The notes: generated from the letters alone by a model not told the origin. 64,000 nucleotides of DNA from Brevibacillus_H ginsengisoli (GCF_050113715.1 NZ_JBNJQR010000001.1:248001-312000), one strand, 5' to 3'. Numbered from the stretch's first letter, positions 41,399 to 51,436 are shown. Program-made: numbers and translations.

Positions 41399-42424
41399 AT
41401 GGTAAAAATGTTTTATGAAACAGACGTAAACAAACAGGCTCTTTATGGAAAAACAGTTGCAATTATCGGTTACGGGAGCCAAGGGCACGCGCAAGCGCAA
41501 AACCTGCGTGACAGCGGAATTCGTGTCGTTGTAGGTCTTCGTCAAGGCAAGTCATGGGAACAAGCGGTAAAAGACGGTTTTGAAGTATATTCTGTGGCCG
41601 AAGCAACCAAACAGGCTGATGTAGTTCAAATCCTGATTCCAGATGAGAAACAAGCCCAAGTGTATCGTGAGGAAATCGCGCAAAACCTGCGTCCAGGCTC
41701 AGCGTTGGTGTTCTCCCACGGATTCAATATCCACTACGGTCAAATCGTACCGCCAGCTGATGTAGACGTATTGATGGTTGCTCCCAAAAGCCCGGGTCAC
41801 TTGGTTCGCCGCGTGTACACAGAAGGCTTCGGGGTTCCCGGATTGCTCGCGGTTCATCAGGATGTGACCGGCAAAGCGTATGAAGTGGGTTTGGCCTACG
41901 CAAGCGGCATTGGATGTACGCGCGCGGGTGTCATTGAAACGACGTTCCGTGAAGAAACCGAAACAGACCTGTTCGGTGAGCAAGCGGTTCTGTGCGGCGG
42001 TGCAAGCGAGCTGGTAAAAGCAGGCTTTGATACTTTGGTGGAAGCGGGCTACCGCCCAGAGATCGCATACTTCGAATGCCTGCACGAATTGAAGTTGATC
42101 GTCGATTTGATGTACGAAGGCGGCCTTGCCCGCATGCGCTACTCCATCAGTGATACAGCTGAATTCGGTGATTACAGCACAGGTCGTCGCATCATTACAG
42201 ACGAAACCCGCCAAGAAATGAAAAAAGTATTGGCTGAAATCCAAGATGGTACGTTCGCTCGCAACTGGATACTGGAGAATCAGGCAAACCGCCCAGCCTT
42301 TAACGCTCGCCGCCGTATTGAATCTGAGCATGGTATTGAGCAAGTAGGTTCGAAGCTGCGCGATATGATGGCGTGGATTAAAAAAGAAGTGAAGAAGCCA
42401 GCAGGTGTTGGTCAACAAAGCTAA
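41399..42424 (+). CDS. ilvC: Ketol-acid reductoisomerase
   Basis: A 341-residue short-form (class I) enzyme that isomerises and reduces acetolactate with NADPH. The Rossmann motif is IGYGSQGHAQAQNLRDSG (about 20-37). The C-terminal knotted domain carries Mg ligands in ETDLFGEQAVLCGG (about 187-200) and the Glu in FECLHELKLIVDLMYEGG. The ribosome site is TAAGGAGG. It is the third gene of the operon. Confidence 0.97.
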   Translation: MVKMFYETDVNKQALYGKTVAIIGYGSQGHAQAQNLRDSGIRVVVGLRQGKSWEQAVKDGFEVYSVAEATKQADVVQILIPDEKQAQVYREEIAQNLRPGSALVFSHGFNIHYGQIVPPADVDVLMVAPKSPGHLVRRVYTEGFGVPGLLAVHQDVTGKAYEVGLAYASGIGCTRAGVIETTFREETETDLFGEQAVLCGGASELVKAGFDTLVEAGYRPEIAYFECLHELKLIVDLMYEGGLARMRYSISDTAEFGDYSTGRRIITDETRQEMKKVLAEIQDGTFARNWILENQANRPAFNARRRIESEHGIEQVGSKLRDMMAWIKKEVKKPAGVGQQS

Positions 42425-42510
42425 GTAAAGCATCCAAATAGAGAAAAGAACTCAAGAGCGAGAGTGGAGAGAAAGCATGAAAAATAGGATCGAAACGGAG
42501 GAGGAGAGCA

Positions 42511-44049
42511 ATGCGGACGATTGAGATTTTTGATACGACGCTGCGGGATGGTGAGCAATCGCCTGGCGTAAACCTGAGCATGAATGAGAAGGTGGAGATT
42601 GCCCTCCAACTGGAAAAACTAGGCGTCTCTCGAATTGAAGCCGGTTTTGCTGCTGCCTCCCCGGGCGATTTGCGTTCCGTGGCAGAAGTAGCTCGTCGAG
42701 TCAAGAATGCGACGATTGTAAGTTTGGCCAGGTCAACTCAGAATGACATCGATAAAGCGTATGAGGCTCTTCGAAATGCCCAAAATGCTTGTCTGCACGT
42801 ATTCTTGGCCACATCCCCGATTCATCGTGAATTCAAGCTGCGCATGTCCAAGGAACAAGTGCTGGAACGCGCGGTGGCAACCGTTCAATATGGGAAAAAG
42901 TTTTTCGGAGAGGTTGAATTTTCTTGTGAAGATGCGGGTCGTACGGAGATTGATTTCCTTGCGGAGGTTGTGCAGGCTGTGATTCAAGCAGGAGCAACGA
43001 TTGTGAACCTGCCTGATACAGTCGGCTATCTTACCCCGATGGAATACGGCAACATCTTCCGTGAAATGAAACGCCTGGTTCCTGATGTCGATAAAGTCAA
43101 GCTAAGCTGTCACTGCCATGACGATTTAGGGATGGCGGTAGCGAACAGTCTCGCTGCTATCGAAGCGGGCGCGACACAAGTAGAAGGAACGATTAACGGA
43201 ATTGGTGAACGCGCGGGAAACGCGGCGATCGAAGAAGTAGCGCTTGCGCTGGAGACGCGAAAAGATTTCTATCAAGCAACGACAGCCTTACATTTAAAAG
43301 AGTTTGCTCGCACCAGCCAACTGGTTAGTCGTCATACGGGGATGATTGTTCCAGGGAATAAAGCCATTGTCGGTGCGAATGCGTATGCCCATGAATCCGG
43401 TATCCACCAGGATGGGGTACTCAAAAACGTCACGACTTACGAGATTATTCGTCCAGAGAGCGTCGGATTCAAATCCAATCTGCTGGTTCTTGGTAAACAC
43501 TCGGGTCGCCACGCGTTTAAGGATAAGCTGGTGGATTTGGGAATTAACCTTGAAGCTGAAGAGCTGGATGCCGCTTTTGCCGCCTTTAAGGAACTGTGCG
43601 ATAAGAAAAAGGAAGTCAGCGACAGCGATATTCTGGCGATTGTGGACGCCAAGCAGGATGAAACAGGCGATAGCTTTAAGCTGGAGTCACTTCAGCTTTC
43701 ATACGGAAATCTCTCCATGCCAACAGCTAGTGTCCGTTTAAGCAAGCCAGACGGCAGCGTATTTGAGGAAGCCGCATGCGGTAATGGTTCCGTGGATTCG
43801 ATTTATAAGGCGATTGATCGAGCCACAGGAGAAGAAGTTACTTTAGCGGATTACAAGATTGTCTCGGTAACACATGGGCAGGATGCTTTAGGTGAAGTGT
43901 ATGTTCGTCTGCAACAGAACGATATCTCCGTACAAGGGCGTGGGGTCAGCACGGATGTATTGGAAGCAAGCGCTATCGCCTATGTAAGGGCTATTAATAA
44001 AATCTTGGAACGTCGGGGAGAGACGCTCGTCGCAAGTACCGTCGAGTAA
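42511..44049 (+). CDS. leuA: 2-isopropylmalate synthase
   Basis: A 512-residue enzyme committing 2-ketoisovalerate to leucine. The TIM barrel begins FDTTLRDGEQSPGVNLS (metal ligand Asp) and carries the metal-binding His pair in the AHESGIHQDGVLKN region (about 290-303). The C-terminal LeuA dimer domain (about 365-500) binds leucine for feedback inhibition. The ribosome site GGAGGAGAG lies before the ATG. It is the fourth gene of the operon. Confidence 0.96.
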   Translation: MRTIEIFDTTLRDGEQSPGVNLSMNEKVEIALQLEKLGVSRIEAGFAAASPGDLRSVAEVARRVKNATIVSLARSTQNDIDKAYEALRNAQNACLHVFLATSPIHREFKLRMSKEQVLERAVATVQYGKKFFGEVEFSCEDAGRTEIDFLAEVVQAVIQAGATIVNLPDTVGYLTPMEYGNIFREMKRLVPDVDKVKLSCHCHDDLGMAVANSLAAIEAGATQVEGTINGIGERAGNAAIEEVALALETRKDFYQATTALHLKEFARTSQLVSRHTGMIVPGNKAIVGANAYAHESGIHQDGVLKNVTTYEIIRPESVGFKSNLLVLGKHSGRHAFKDKLVDLGINLEAEELDAAFAAFKELCDKKKEVSDSDILAIVDAKQDETGDSFKLESLQLSYGNLSMPTASVRLSKPDGSVFEEAACGNGSVDSIYKAIDRATGEEVTLADYKIVSVTHGQDALGEVYVRLQQNDISVQGRGVSTDVLEASAIAYVRAINKILERRGETLVASTVE

Positions 44050-44153
44050 ATGACCGTTTGAGATGAGATAAAGAGGATAGGAAGAAAGAAGCCGATCAGA
44101 ACGGGTGAAACGGAAAATAGAGAAAACAGAAAAATCAAGGAAAGAAGAGCGGG

Positions 44154-45242
44154 ATGCAAATGACAAAATCATATACCATAGCAGTTCTACCTGGTGACGG
44201 AATCGGACCTGAAATCACGAGTGAAGCAGTTAAGGTTCTCCAACTTATTGCCGAGCAAGCGAATGTTGAGTTCACGTTCACCTACGGGAAGATCGGTGGA
44301 ATTGCCATTGATGAAGAAGGAACTCCACTTCCTGAAGAAACCGTTCGGATCTGCAAGGAAGCGGATGCCGTACTGCTTGGAGCGGTAGGCGGACCCAAAT
44401 GGGATCAGAACCCTGGTCATCTGCGCCCTGAGACCGGTCTTCTCGGAATTCGCAAGGCATTGAACTTGTTTGCCAATCTCCGTCCTGCCAACATGCATGA
44501 AAGCTTGGTCGACGCCTCTTCATTGAAACCAGAGGTTGTAGCAGGGGTTGATCTGATCGTCGTGCGTGAGCTTACCGGGGGAATCTACTTCGGAGAAAAG
44601 AAACGCTTCACGAATGCAAAGGGACGCGAAGTCGCTTCGGACGAATTGATTTATGATGAAGAAGAAATCGAGCGTATTTTGCGAGTCTCATTCGAGATTG
44701 CCAGAAAACGTAAAAAACAATTGGTCTCTGTCGATAAGGCGAACGTGCTGGAAAGCTCCCGTCTGTGGCGAAAAATTGCCGACCGAATTGCTCAAGACTA
44801 CCCGGATGTCGAGTTGTCTCATATGCTGGTAGACTCTTGCGCCATGCAGCTGGTACGCGCTCCAAAGCAATTTGACGTGATCGTCACCGAGAACATGTTC
44901 GGAGATATTTTAAGCGATGAAGCCGCCATGCTGACAGGCTCCATCGGAATGCTTGCCTCAGCAAGCTTGGGCGATGGAAGCTTTGGATTGTATGAGCCCG
45001 TTCACGGTTCCGCTCCAGATATTGCGGGCAAAGGAATCGCCAATCCACTCGCAACCATTCTCTCCACCGCCATGCTGCTGCGACATTCCCTAGGACTTGA
45101 CGCAGCCGCGGATCGCGTGGAGAAAGCGGTATGGTCCGTGCTGGACGCGGGTCATCGAACAGGAGACATTGCCGTTGATCGCAGTACCGCGATCGGAACG
45201 GTGGAAATGGGGAAACTTGTCTTGACGGAGCTTGGTCAATAG
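44154..45242 (+). CDS. leuB: 3-isopropylmalate dehydrogenase
   Basis: A 362-residue NAD-dependent dehydrogenase that oxidatively decarboxylates 3-isopropylmalate. The start could be ATG 44154 or ATG 44160. Landmarks are LPGDGIGPEITSEAV, the substrate Arg region LGIRKALNLFANLRP, VRELTGGIYFG, and the Mg ligands in TENMFGDILSDEAAM. It is the last gene of the operon. leuC and leuD do not follow and must lie elsewhere, since a terminator and an unrelated transporter come next. Confidence 0.96.
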   Translation: MQMTKSYTIAVLPGDGIGPEITSEAVKVLQLIAEQANVEFTFTYGKIGGIAIDEEGTPLPEETVRICKEADAVLLGAVGGPKWDQNPGHLRPETGLLGIRKALNLFANLRPANMHESLVDASSLKPEVVAGVDLIVVRELTGGIYFGEKKRFTNAKGREVASDELIYDEEEIERILRVSFEIARKRKKQLVSVDKANVLESSRLWRKIADRIAQDYPDVELSHMLVDSCAMQLVRAPKQFDVIVTENMFGDILSDEAAMLTGSIGMLASASLGDGSFGLYEPVHGSAPDIAGKGIANPLATILSTAMLLRHSLGLDAAADRVEKAVWSVLDAGHRTGDIAVDRSTAIGTVEMGKLVLTELGQ

Positions 45243-45266
45243 GTTTATAGTGATGTTGCATTGATG

Positions 45267-45304
45267 TACCCTCTCTATTATTGGAGAGGGTATATCTTTT
45301 TTCG
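45267..45304 (+). terminator. Intrinsic terminator of the ilv-leu operon
   Basis: TACCCTCTC pairs with GAGAGGGTA over an 8-base loop and is followed by a T-rich tract. Confidence 0.8.
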
Positions 45305-45339
45305 TAGGTCACCAACGATGGGCAGAGAGTGGGGTAGGT

Positions 45340-46734
45340 ATGGTCTCAAGCGGTTTTTTGATTGGTTTTTGTCTGGTGTTGCTCCTGACGGTTTGGACAG
45401 GAATCGCGGCCAAACGTCAAATACATAAAGCAAGCGATTTCACCAATGCAAGTGGAACACTTCGAGTGGGTACCGTAATGGGGGCGCTGGTTGGTGGGTT
45501 TGTTGGAGGAACATCGATAATTGGGACAGGGGAAATGGCCTTTCGCCATGGCTTGACGGCGGTCTGGTTTACCTTAGGGGGCGGTTTGGCGATCATCCTG
45601 CTTGGGGTGTTTGCTGGACAACTGCGGGCGATGCAAGTAGAGACGCTTCCAGCACTGGTTGGCAAGCTGCATGGTCAGACGGCTCAGCTGGGAGCCAGCA
45701 TATTTTTGTCACTCGGGATGTTTATTCAATTAATTGCGCAAATTCTGGCTGCTCTGCCTGTGCTCAATACGTTTGGACAAGCGAGTACAGCGATTCTAGC
45801 GATTGTTCCTGCCGTGTTAATTCTAGCGTATGTTCTGCTTGGAGGATTCATCGGGGCCAGTCAGGTTGGATCACTGAAAACTGTTCTGCTGCTAACTCTT
45901 CTGGTGGGAACAGGAATTTATTTTGCGGACATTTTGCCGTTCTCCATTTATCAGAAGTGGTACGTGGGGGGTAAACTCTCGTTGGTGTCGAGTGGAGCGG
46001 GTTCTGTTTGGGCGCAAGGTGGAGCCATGTTGATTGGCGTTTTTTCTACACAAGCGTATTTGCAACCAGTTTTTGCCGCGAAGAGTACCAAAGATGCGCG
46101 AAACGGCTCATTTATGGCTGGAATCATCATTATCATCATCGGTTTGTTGAGTGCGTGGATCGGCATGTTTATGCATGAGCATAATCCTGAGCTTGCGCCA
46201 CGTGAGGCCATTACGCAGTTTTTCTTAGCCTATACCCCAGCCTGGGTAGGGGGAACAGCCTATGGCGTCATCTTGCTGTCGGTTGTCATGACAGGGGCGG
46301 CCCTAGCTTTAAGCATTGGCACGATTATCAACCAGGATGTGATCCAGCGATACACGGTACGTTTTCAACGAGACAGGGTCAAGCTGGGAGTTTCTCGATT
46401 GTTTATCTTTCTCTCCATTCTTCTCGCTTATTTGGTGGTTTGTTCGAGCGAGAATTCATTGATCCTGGAATGGGCGTTTTTGTCGATGACCTTACGTGGG
46501 GTTACCCTATTCTTTCCGGTTATGGCCTACTTGTTGAAGTTCGGAGCGGTTCATCCGAAGTGGGCGGCTTTTAGTGTCTGGGGAGCCCCAATCTGTTCCC
46601 TCGTGTGGGCGTGGACGCTGTTTCCTGTTACGGGAATTGACCCATTTTATATCGGGGGAGCGGTTAGTTTGTTAGGTTTACTTATCGGCAAGTGGGCAAA
46701 GAGGATGAAAGTTTCACTAAATGATAGTTACTGA
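45340..46734 (+). CDS. Sodium:solute symporter family protein
   Basis: A 464-residue membrane protein with about 12-13 helices and the SSS-family pattern. Early motifs are ASDFTNASGTLRVGTVMGAL and FVGGTSIIGTGEMAF (about 53-67), where the sodium site of the LeuT fold begins. It is shorter than many SSS members (about 500 residues) but complete. The substrate is unknown. It stands alone between the leucine operon and the AT-rich island and has its own terminator. The ribosome site is GGGGTAGG. Confidence 0.85.
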   Translation: MVSSGFLIGFCLVLLLTVWTGIAAKRQIHKASDFTNASGTLRVGTVMGALVGGFVGGTSIIGTGEMAFRHGLTAVWFTLGGGLAIILLGVFAGQLRAMQVETLPALVGKLHGQTAQLGASIFLSLGMFIQLIAQILAALPVLNTFGQASTAILAIVPAVLILAYVLLGGFIGASQVGSLKTVLLLTLLVGTGIYFADILPFSIYQKWYVGGKLSLVSSGAGSVWAQGGAMLIGVFSTQAYLQPVFAAKSTKDARNGSFMAGIIIIIIGLLSAWIGMFMHEHNPELAPREAITQFFLAYTPAWVGGTAYGVILLSVVMTGAALALSIGTIINQDVIQRYTVRFQRDRVKLGVSRLFIFLSILLAYLVVCSSENSLILEWAFLSMTLRGVTLFFPVMAYLLKFGAVHPKWAAFSVWGAPICSLVWAWTLFPVTGIDPFYIGGAVSLLGLLIGKWAKRMKVSLNDSY

Positions 46735-46751
46735 AAACCTATCTGGTTAGA

Positions 46752-46798
46752 AGGGTCAGTCCCCAAAGGCGTAAGCTTTTAGGGACGACCCTATTTTT
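46752..46798 (+). terminator. Intrinsic terminator of the symporter gene
   Basis: AGGGTCAGTCCC...GGGACGACCCT with an inner AAAGGC/GCTTTT pairing is followed by TTTTT. Confidence 0.8.
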
Positions 46799-46908
46799 AT
46801 GTTCATGAAAATTCATATAATTATCCATTTTACATCGGTAAGATCGGTCTATTATTCAGTATGGTTAAAGGGAAGACGTAAGGAAGACGAGGTTAGGGGT
46901 TAGAACAG

Positions 46909-47910
46909 ATGAAAACGAAATGGTATTTTCTTATTCTCATCGTGGTGATTATTTCAGTCCTATTAAATAATTATAGTAGTTATCGTGAAAATCCTCCGAC
47001 TAAAGTAGGAGTAATCATGATGGGAAAGAGTAGAATAGAAAAGCTTACTGGTCTGAAGAAAGGCTTGGATGAACTTGGGTATAAGACAGATACAATTCAA
47101 TTTGATGTGAAAAATGCCATGGATAACGAAAATACTTTAAAAGAGATAATCGATGAACTAATAAAAGAAAAGCCCGATCTTATTGTTACGCTTGGAGGAG
47201 TTGAAACCTTAACCTTAAAAAAGAAGATGGAAGAACAGAATCTAAAAATCCCCGTCGTTTTTGCTGGGGTTGCAGCTCCAAAAGAGATTGGCTTCATTAA
47301 AGATTACCGTTCCCCTGGCGGAATTTTTACAGGCATTAATAACTATCATACGAGTCTATCAGGAAAAAGATTGGAACTTTTGCATCAATTAGTACCTTCC
47401 GCCAAAAGGTTCTTTGTTCTCTATGACAAGGAAATGAAAGTTAGTGTGCTGAGCTTAGAAAATACGATGGATTCTGCCAGGAGGCTATCTTTACCGTTAA
47501 TCCCTGTCAATGTAAGTGATCGGGAATTTAACTATTTTTTAAGTCGAAATGTACAAAAAAATGATGCGCTGCTAATTCTGCCTGGCTTTCGCATGGAATC
47601 ACTTACAGATCAATTAGCAGAAATAATCAAAGAATACAAAATTCCCGTAATGGGGATATCCGGAAATGAAGTAGAAGAAGGAATTCTTGCAAGCTATGGG
47701 GCAAGTTTTGAAGAACAAGGATATCAAGCTGCAAGGTATGTTAGTCGAATTATCCAAGGGAATTCTCCTTCAGACCTTCCGGTAGAGCTTCCCGATACGA
47801 TACATTTTTTTATTAATACAAAAGTCAAAGATGAACTAGGCATTAAGATAAATAATGAGATGGTAAACCTAGCTGAATTTACCACTCCAGATCGGAAGGG
47901 GGCAAAATAA
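46909..47910 (+). CDS. Membrane-anchored ABC-type substrate-binding protein of a sensing operon
   Basis: A 333-residue protein with an N-terminal hydrophobic helix (about 5-22) and no lipobox, so it is probably tethered or secreted. Two lobes follow: KVGVIMMGKSRIEKLTGLKKGL (about 31-52) and a second with ILPGFRMESL, in the style of the ABC_sub_bind (DUF534) family. No permease or ATPase gene is near. The stop overlaps the sensor kinase start, so it most likely serves as an external sensory subunit for that kinase. Codon use is AT-rich (AAA, ATT, TTA), unlike the genes to its left. Confidence 0.8.
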   Translation: MKTKWYFLILIVVIISVLLNNYSSYRENPPTKVGVIMMGKSRIEKLTGLKKGLDELGYKTDTIQFDVKNAMDNENTLKEIIDELIKEKPDLIVTLGGVETLTLKKKMEEQNLKIPVVFAGVAAPKEIGFIKDYRSPGGIFTGINNYHTSLSGKRLELLHQLVPSAKRFFVLYDKEMKVSVLSLENTMDSARRLSLPLIPVNVSDREFNYFLSRNVQKNDALLILPGFRMESLTDQLAEIIKEYKIPVMGISGNEVEEGILASYGASFEEQGYQAARYVSRIIQGNSPSDLPVELPDTIHFFINTKVKDELGIKINNEMVNLAEFTTPDRKGAK

Positions 47911-49982
47911 TGGAAGGGAAAATTGGGAATTGGCTCTCTTCCCAACCGATCCGTATAAAAGTGTTGGTATTTGGAATGATGATGTCGATACTGCCACTTT
48001 TGTTCATTAGTTACTATTATTATTCGAATGTGAAAGCGGAACTTGAAAATAAGATCCTAGTAAACCAGAAATTAATTCTTCAGAACCTATCAAGTGAAAT
48101 TGAATTGGAGTTTAACCAGACATTCCGGCAATTACAAATGGCTATTGCCTTTAAGCAACAGGGGAAGCAGCAAAGCCTCTTTTATGATCTCTTACAGCAA
48201 AATGAGTCAATAGAGGAAATTGTCATAATGGATCATTTAGGTTACGTTCAAAAAAAGGTATCGCGCTATAACTTAAATATTCCTTTACAAGGTGAAAAAT
48301 GGTTTTCGGATGCCCTCTGGACTGATTTTCAATCCAAGAGTAAAGCCTATGGCAAGGTTGAATTTAATCAATTCGGACAACCGATTATGAGGGTAATGAT
48401 CCCATTTGGCGAGGATGGAAAACAAAAAGGGATAGGGGCAATCATTCAACTGCAAAAAATAATTGGTAAAATTTCATCACTTAGGCAGGAGTATTCAAGC
48501 TATTTATATCTGTTGGACCATGATGGAAAAGTGATTGCTCATCAAGATTACAGTCAATTATGGAAGAAAATTCCCAATTTAAATAACCGGGATGTACTTG
48601 GTGTTCAAACTAAAATTGGCAGCTTAGGCTGGACACTAGTGATGGAGCAGCCTGCATCTACGGCGTACGAGCCGATCAATCATCTGTTCAGAAATGGGTT
48701 ATATGCCGTGGCAATCGTCACGATTATTGTCAGTCTCATCAGTGTCTACGCCGGGCTCTATTTCACAACACCGATCATCTATTTGGAAAAAGGGATGAAT
48801 TATTTAAAAACTGGAAGGAACCCAGGTCCAATCCAATTAAATCGTCAGGATGAATTAGGAAAACTTGCAGAATCTTTCAATGAAATGAGCAACGAACTTC
48901 AAGAAAAGTCACTTAAGCTGGAGCAAGAAAAAGAAAGGCTAAGTGTTGTTGTCAATGGCATCGAATCAGGCTTAGCGCTTGTCAGGAAAGACTATCAGGT
49001 AACTTGGATGAACCCTTTACTGCAAAAATGGATACATCATCAAGGTGTACAATTACCATGTTTCACATTGTTAGGGGGGAAAAAGGAAGTTTGTGAGAAA
49101 TGTCCCATCACTTCCCCTGAAATTGATACGAACGGGAATTCCATTATGAAGACCAAAGGAGAAAATGGAGAAGAAAGAATTTTTAACCATCGTGTTTTTC
49201 CACTGAATCATGCTATGGAAGGGGAGGGAGAGTACTTAATTGTTATTGAAGATATAACCGAGCAAAAGCAAATGGAAGAAAAAATGATCCAAACAGATAA
49301 ACTAAGTGCGCTTGGATTAATGGCATCGAACTTTGCTCACGAAGTAAACAATCCACTAACGACGATTAATGTATTCGCGGAGGATTTGATTGACCGATTG
49401 GAACAAAAAGATGCAGAGTTAGATGAAGAAGAAATGGCATTATACTTAACGAAAATTAAAGAAAATACCGAAAGATGTAAACGGATCACTAGTAATTTAT
49501 TAAACTTTTCTAGAAAATCAAATTGGACTATGACTCATCTAGATATAAATGAAACAATTGCTAACAGTATTCATCTAGTCGAATCCACATTGAAAAAAAA
49601 GCAAATTAAGCTAACTACAGATCTTCCGCATGACTTGCCAGCTCTGTTCGGAGATAGCTTAAAATTAATGCAAGTGATTGTCAATTTAATCAATAATGCA
49701 ATGGATGCAATGGAAGATGATGGACAGCTTACGATTTCTGTTAGAGTAGAACAAAATCTGTTGTGCATTCAGGTAGTGGATAACGGTTGTGGAATCGAGC
49801 CTGAGGTACTGGGGAAAATCTTTGACCCCTTTTATACGACCAAGCCCGTTGGAAAAGGGACGGGCCTGGGGCTATCTGTATGTTATGGCATTATAGAAGA
49901 ATTCGGCGGAACGATCCAAGTGGAGAGTAAAGTAGGAGCGGGAACTACTGTAAAAGTCCGAATACCCATTAATAAAAGGTAA
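47910..49982 (+). CDS. Sensor histidine kinase (Cache-HAMP-PAS-HisKA)
   Basis: A 690-residue membrane kinase. Helix 1 (about 17-39), extracellular dCache-like domain (about 40-265), helix 2 (about 268-290), HAMP (about 290-345), then a PAS domain (about 350-455) with C395-x2-C398 in EVCEKCPIT, a possible redox or metal site. HisKA has the phosphorylated His in NFAHEVNNPLTTI, and the HATPase has N, G1 and G2 boxes (NLINNAMDAM, DNGCGIEPEVLGKIF, GKGTGLGLSV). It belongs to the NtrB-like HPK4 type. It overlaps the binding protein by one base and precedes the sigma-54 regulator by 15. Confidence 0.93.
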   Translation: MEGKIGNWLSSQPIRIKVLVFGMMMSILPLLFISYYYYSNVKAELENKILVNQKLILQNLSSEIELEFNQTFRQLQMAIAFKQQGKQQSLFYDLLQQNESIEEIVIMDHLGYVQKKVSRYNLNIPLQGEKWFSDALWTDFQSKSKAYGKVEFNQFGQPIMRVMIPFGEDGKQKGIGAIIQLQKIIGKISSLRQEYSSYLYLLDHDGKVIAHQDYSQLWKKIPNLNNRDVLGVQTKIGSLGWTLVMEQPASTAYEPINHLFRNGLYAVAIVTIIVSLISVYAGLYFTTPIIYLEKGMNYLKTGRNPGPIQLNRQDELGKLAESFNEMSNELQEKSLKLEQEKERLSVVVNGIESGLALVRKDYQVTWMNPLLQKWIHHQGVQLPCFTLLGGKKEVCEKCPITSPEIDTNGNSIMKTKGENGEERIFNHRVFPLNHAMEGEGEYLIVIEDITEQKQMEEKMIQTDKLSALGLMASNFAHEVNNPLTTINVFAEDLIDRLEQKDAELDEEEMALYLTKIKENTERCKRITSNLLNFSRKSNWTMTHLDINETIANSIHLVESTLKKKQIKLTTDLPHDLPALFGDSLKLMQVIVNLINNAMDAMEDDGQLTISVRVEQNLLCIQVVDNGCGIEPEVLGKIFDPFYTTKPVGKGTGLGLSVCYGIIEEFGGTIQVESKVGAGTTVKVRIPINKR

Positions 49983-49997
49983 CGGAAGGAGATTCCC

Positions 49998-51332
49998 ATG
50001 AGTGGAACAAGACTTTTAATTGTTGATGATGAAAAAGATTTGGTAAGTCTTCTAGTGAAAAGACTTTCACGGAATGGTTACGAGGTATCTTCAGCCGATA
50101 CTGCTGAAGATGCACTAGCGTTATTAAAACAGCAACTGTTTGATATTGCTATTTATGATATTCGTCTCCCTAAGATGGACGGAATTTCGTTGTTAAAGGA
50201 AACAAAAAAAATAGCCCCTGAGACGGAAATTATTATGCTTACGGGACATGGGACAATTGAAACCGCGATTGAAGCGATGAAATTAGGTGCATTCGATTAT
50301 TTAACAAAGCCCTACAATTTGTCAGAGTTAGAATTAATCATTAAAAAGGCTGAGGAAAATAAGCTACTTAAAGCAAAAAACGACAGTATGAAAAAAATTA
50401 TCCAGCAACAGAATCATTTCAGGATTATTGGTGAAAGCTCTATTTTTACGGAAGTTATTCATTTAACCCACAGCATTGCGGATAGTGATATACCTGTTCT
50501 AATTGAGGGAGAAAGTGGAACAGGAAAGGAACTGTTTGCTAAAGCGTTGCACTATTGGAGCTGTCGCCGAGAAGAGCCATTTGTAGCTGTGAACTCAGGA
50601 GCCCTATCGGAGCAGCTTCTTGAAAGTGAATTATTTGGGCATGCAAGAGGTGCCTTTACCGGAGCAAACCAAGATAAGAAGGGGCTTGTAGAGGCAGCTG
50701 ATGGCGGAACATTATTTTTGGATGAATTGGGAGAAATGCCTTTAGCCTTACAAATTAAGTTGCTGCGTTTCCTTGAACTTGGTGAATTTCGTCGTGTAGG
50801 GGATGTAAGAGAAAGAAAAGTAAAAGTCCGTGTAGTTGCAGCCACAAATCGAATTATGGAAGAAGAAGTGGGTAAAGGAAATTTTCGTGAGGATTTGTTT
50901 TACCGATTAAATGTCGTTAAATTAACCATTCCGCCTCTCCGTAAACGAAAAGAGGATATTCCACTATTAATCCAATACTTTATGGAGCAAAGGAAGTCTT
51001 CTGTAAAAGCCCTATCAGAGAATGCTTTGACAGCATTGCAACAATATAATTTTCCAGGGAATGTGCGGGAACTCGACCATTTAATTAAAAGAGGGATGTT
51101 ATTATCGAGCGGCGGTACTATTGAAGCAGCTGATTTGCTATTGCCAACACAAAAGCCATCGGAAGTACAAATGAAAGAAGGGGAACTTTGCACATTGGAG
51201 GAAGTAGAAAAGGATCATATCGGTCATGTGTTGATGCGAATGAAATGGAATAAAAGGAGAGCAGCTGAGATCCTTGGTATTAGTTTACGGAATCTATATC
51301 GGAAAATTGAACAATACGGGTTAAATGAGTGA
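49998..51332 (+). CDS. Sigma-54-dependent response regulator (NtrC type)
   Basis: A 444-residue activator with a receiver domain (about 4-115; acidic DDE, phospho-Asp in IAIYDIRLPKMDG, Lys in LTKPYN), an AAA+ domain (about 140-370), and a Fis-type helix-turn-helix (about 405-440, KRRAAEILGISLRNLYRKIE). The AAA+ domain has Walker A GESGTGKE, the sigma-54 contact loop GAFTGA, Walker B GGTLFLDELGE and the R-finger region FREDLFYRLNV. It is cotranscribed with its kinase and ends at a terminator. The next transcript begins with a sigma-54 promoter, so that is the obvious target. Confidence 0.95.
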   Translation: MSGTRLLIVDDEKDLVSLLVKRLSRNGYEVSSADTAEDALALLKQQLFDIAIYDIRLPKMDGISLLKETKKIAPETEIIMLTGHGTIETAIEAMKLGAFDYLTKPYNLSELELIIKKAEENKLLKAKNDSMKKIIQQQNHFRIIGESSIFTEVIHLTHSIADSDIPVLIEGESGTGKELFAKALHYWSCRREEPFVAVNSGALSEQLLESELFGHARGAFTGANQDKKGLVEAADGGTLFLDELGEMPLALQIKLLRFLELGEFRRVGDVRERKVKVRVVAATNRIMEEEVGKGNFREDLFYRLNVVKLTIPPLRKRKEDIPLLIQYFMEQRKSSVKALSENALTALQQYNFPGNVRELDHLIKRGMLLSSGGTIEAADLLLPTQKPSEVQMKEGELCTLEEVEKDHIGHVLMRMKWNKRRAAEILGISLRNLYRKIEQYGLNE

Positions 51333-51378
51333 TAGTTTGGTTTGATTTGACAAAATGACATATAAAAAAACAATTCTA

Positions 51379-51389
51379 GACAAATTGTC
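51379..51389. promoter_or_regulatory. Candidate activator dyad (GACAA-A-TTGTC) upstream of the sigma-54 promoter
   Basis: A perfect 5-bp dyad with one central base, about 150 bp upstream of the -12 element, in the range used by NtrC-type enhancer sites. GACAA and TTGTC also form the ends of the terminator stem at 51399-51423. Confidence 0.4.
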
Positions 51390-51398
51390 CAAAAAAGC

Positions 51399-51436
51399 GA
51401 CAAGAGGGAAAAAGCCCTTTTGTCACTTTTTTTTTT
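51399..51436 (+). terminator. Intrinsic terminator of the sensor operon
   Basis: GACAAGAGGG pairs with CCCTTTTGTC over a short A-rich loop, followed by about ten T. It separates the regulator gene from the sigma-54 promoter. Confidence 0.85.

Noticed and set aside
46909..47910. A complete ABC importer
   Set aside because: No permease or ATPase gene is present on either side; the binding protein is fused by overlap to a kinase gene instead.
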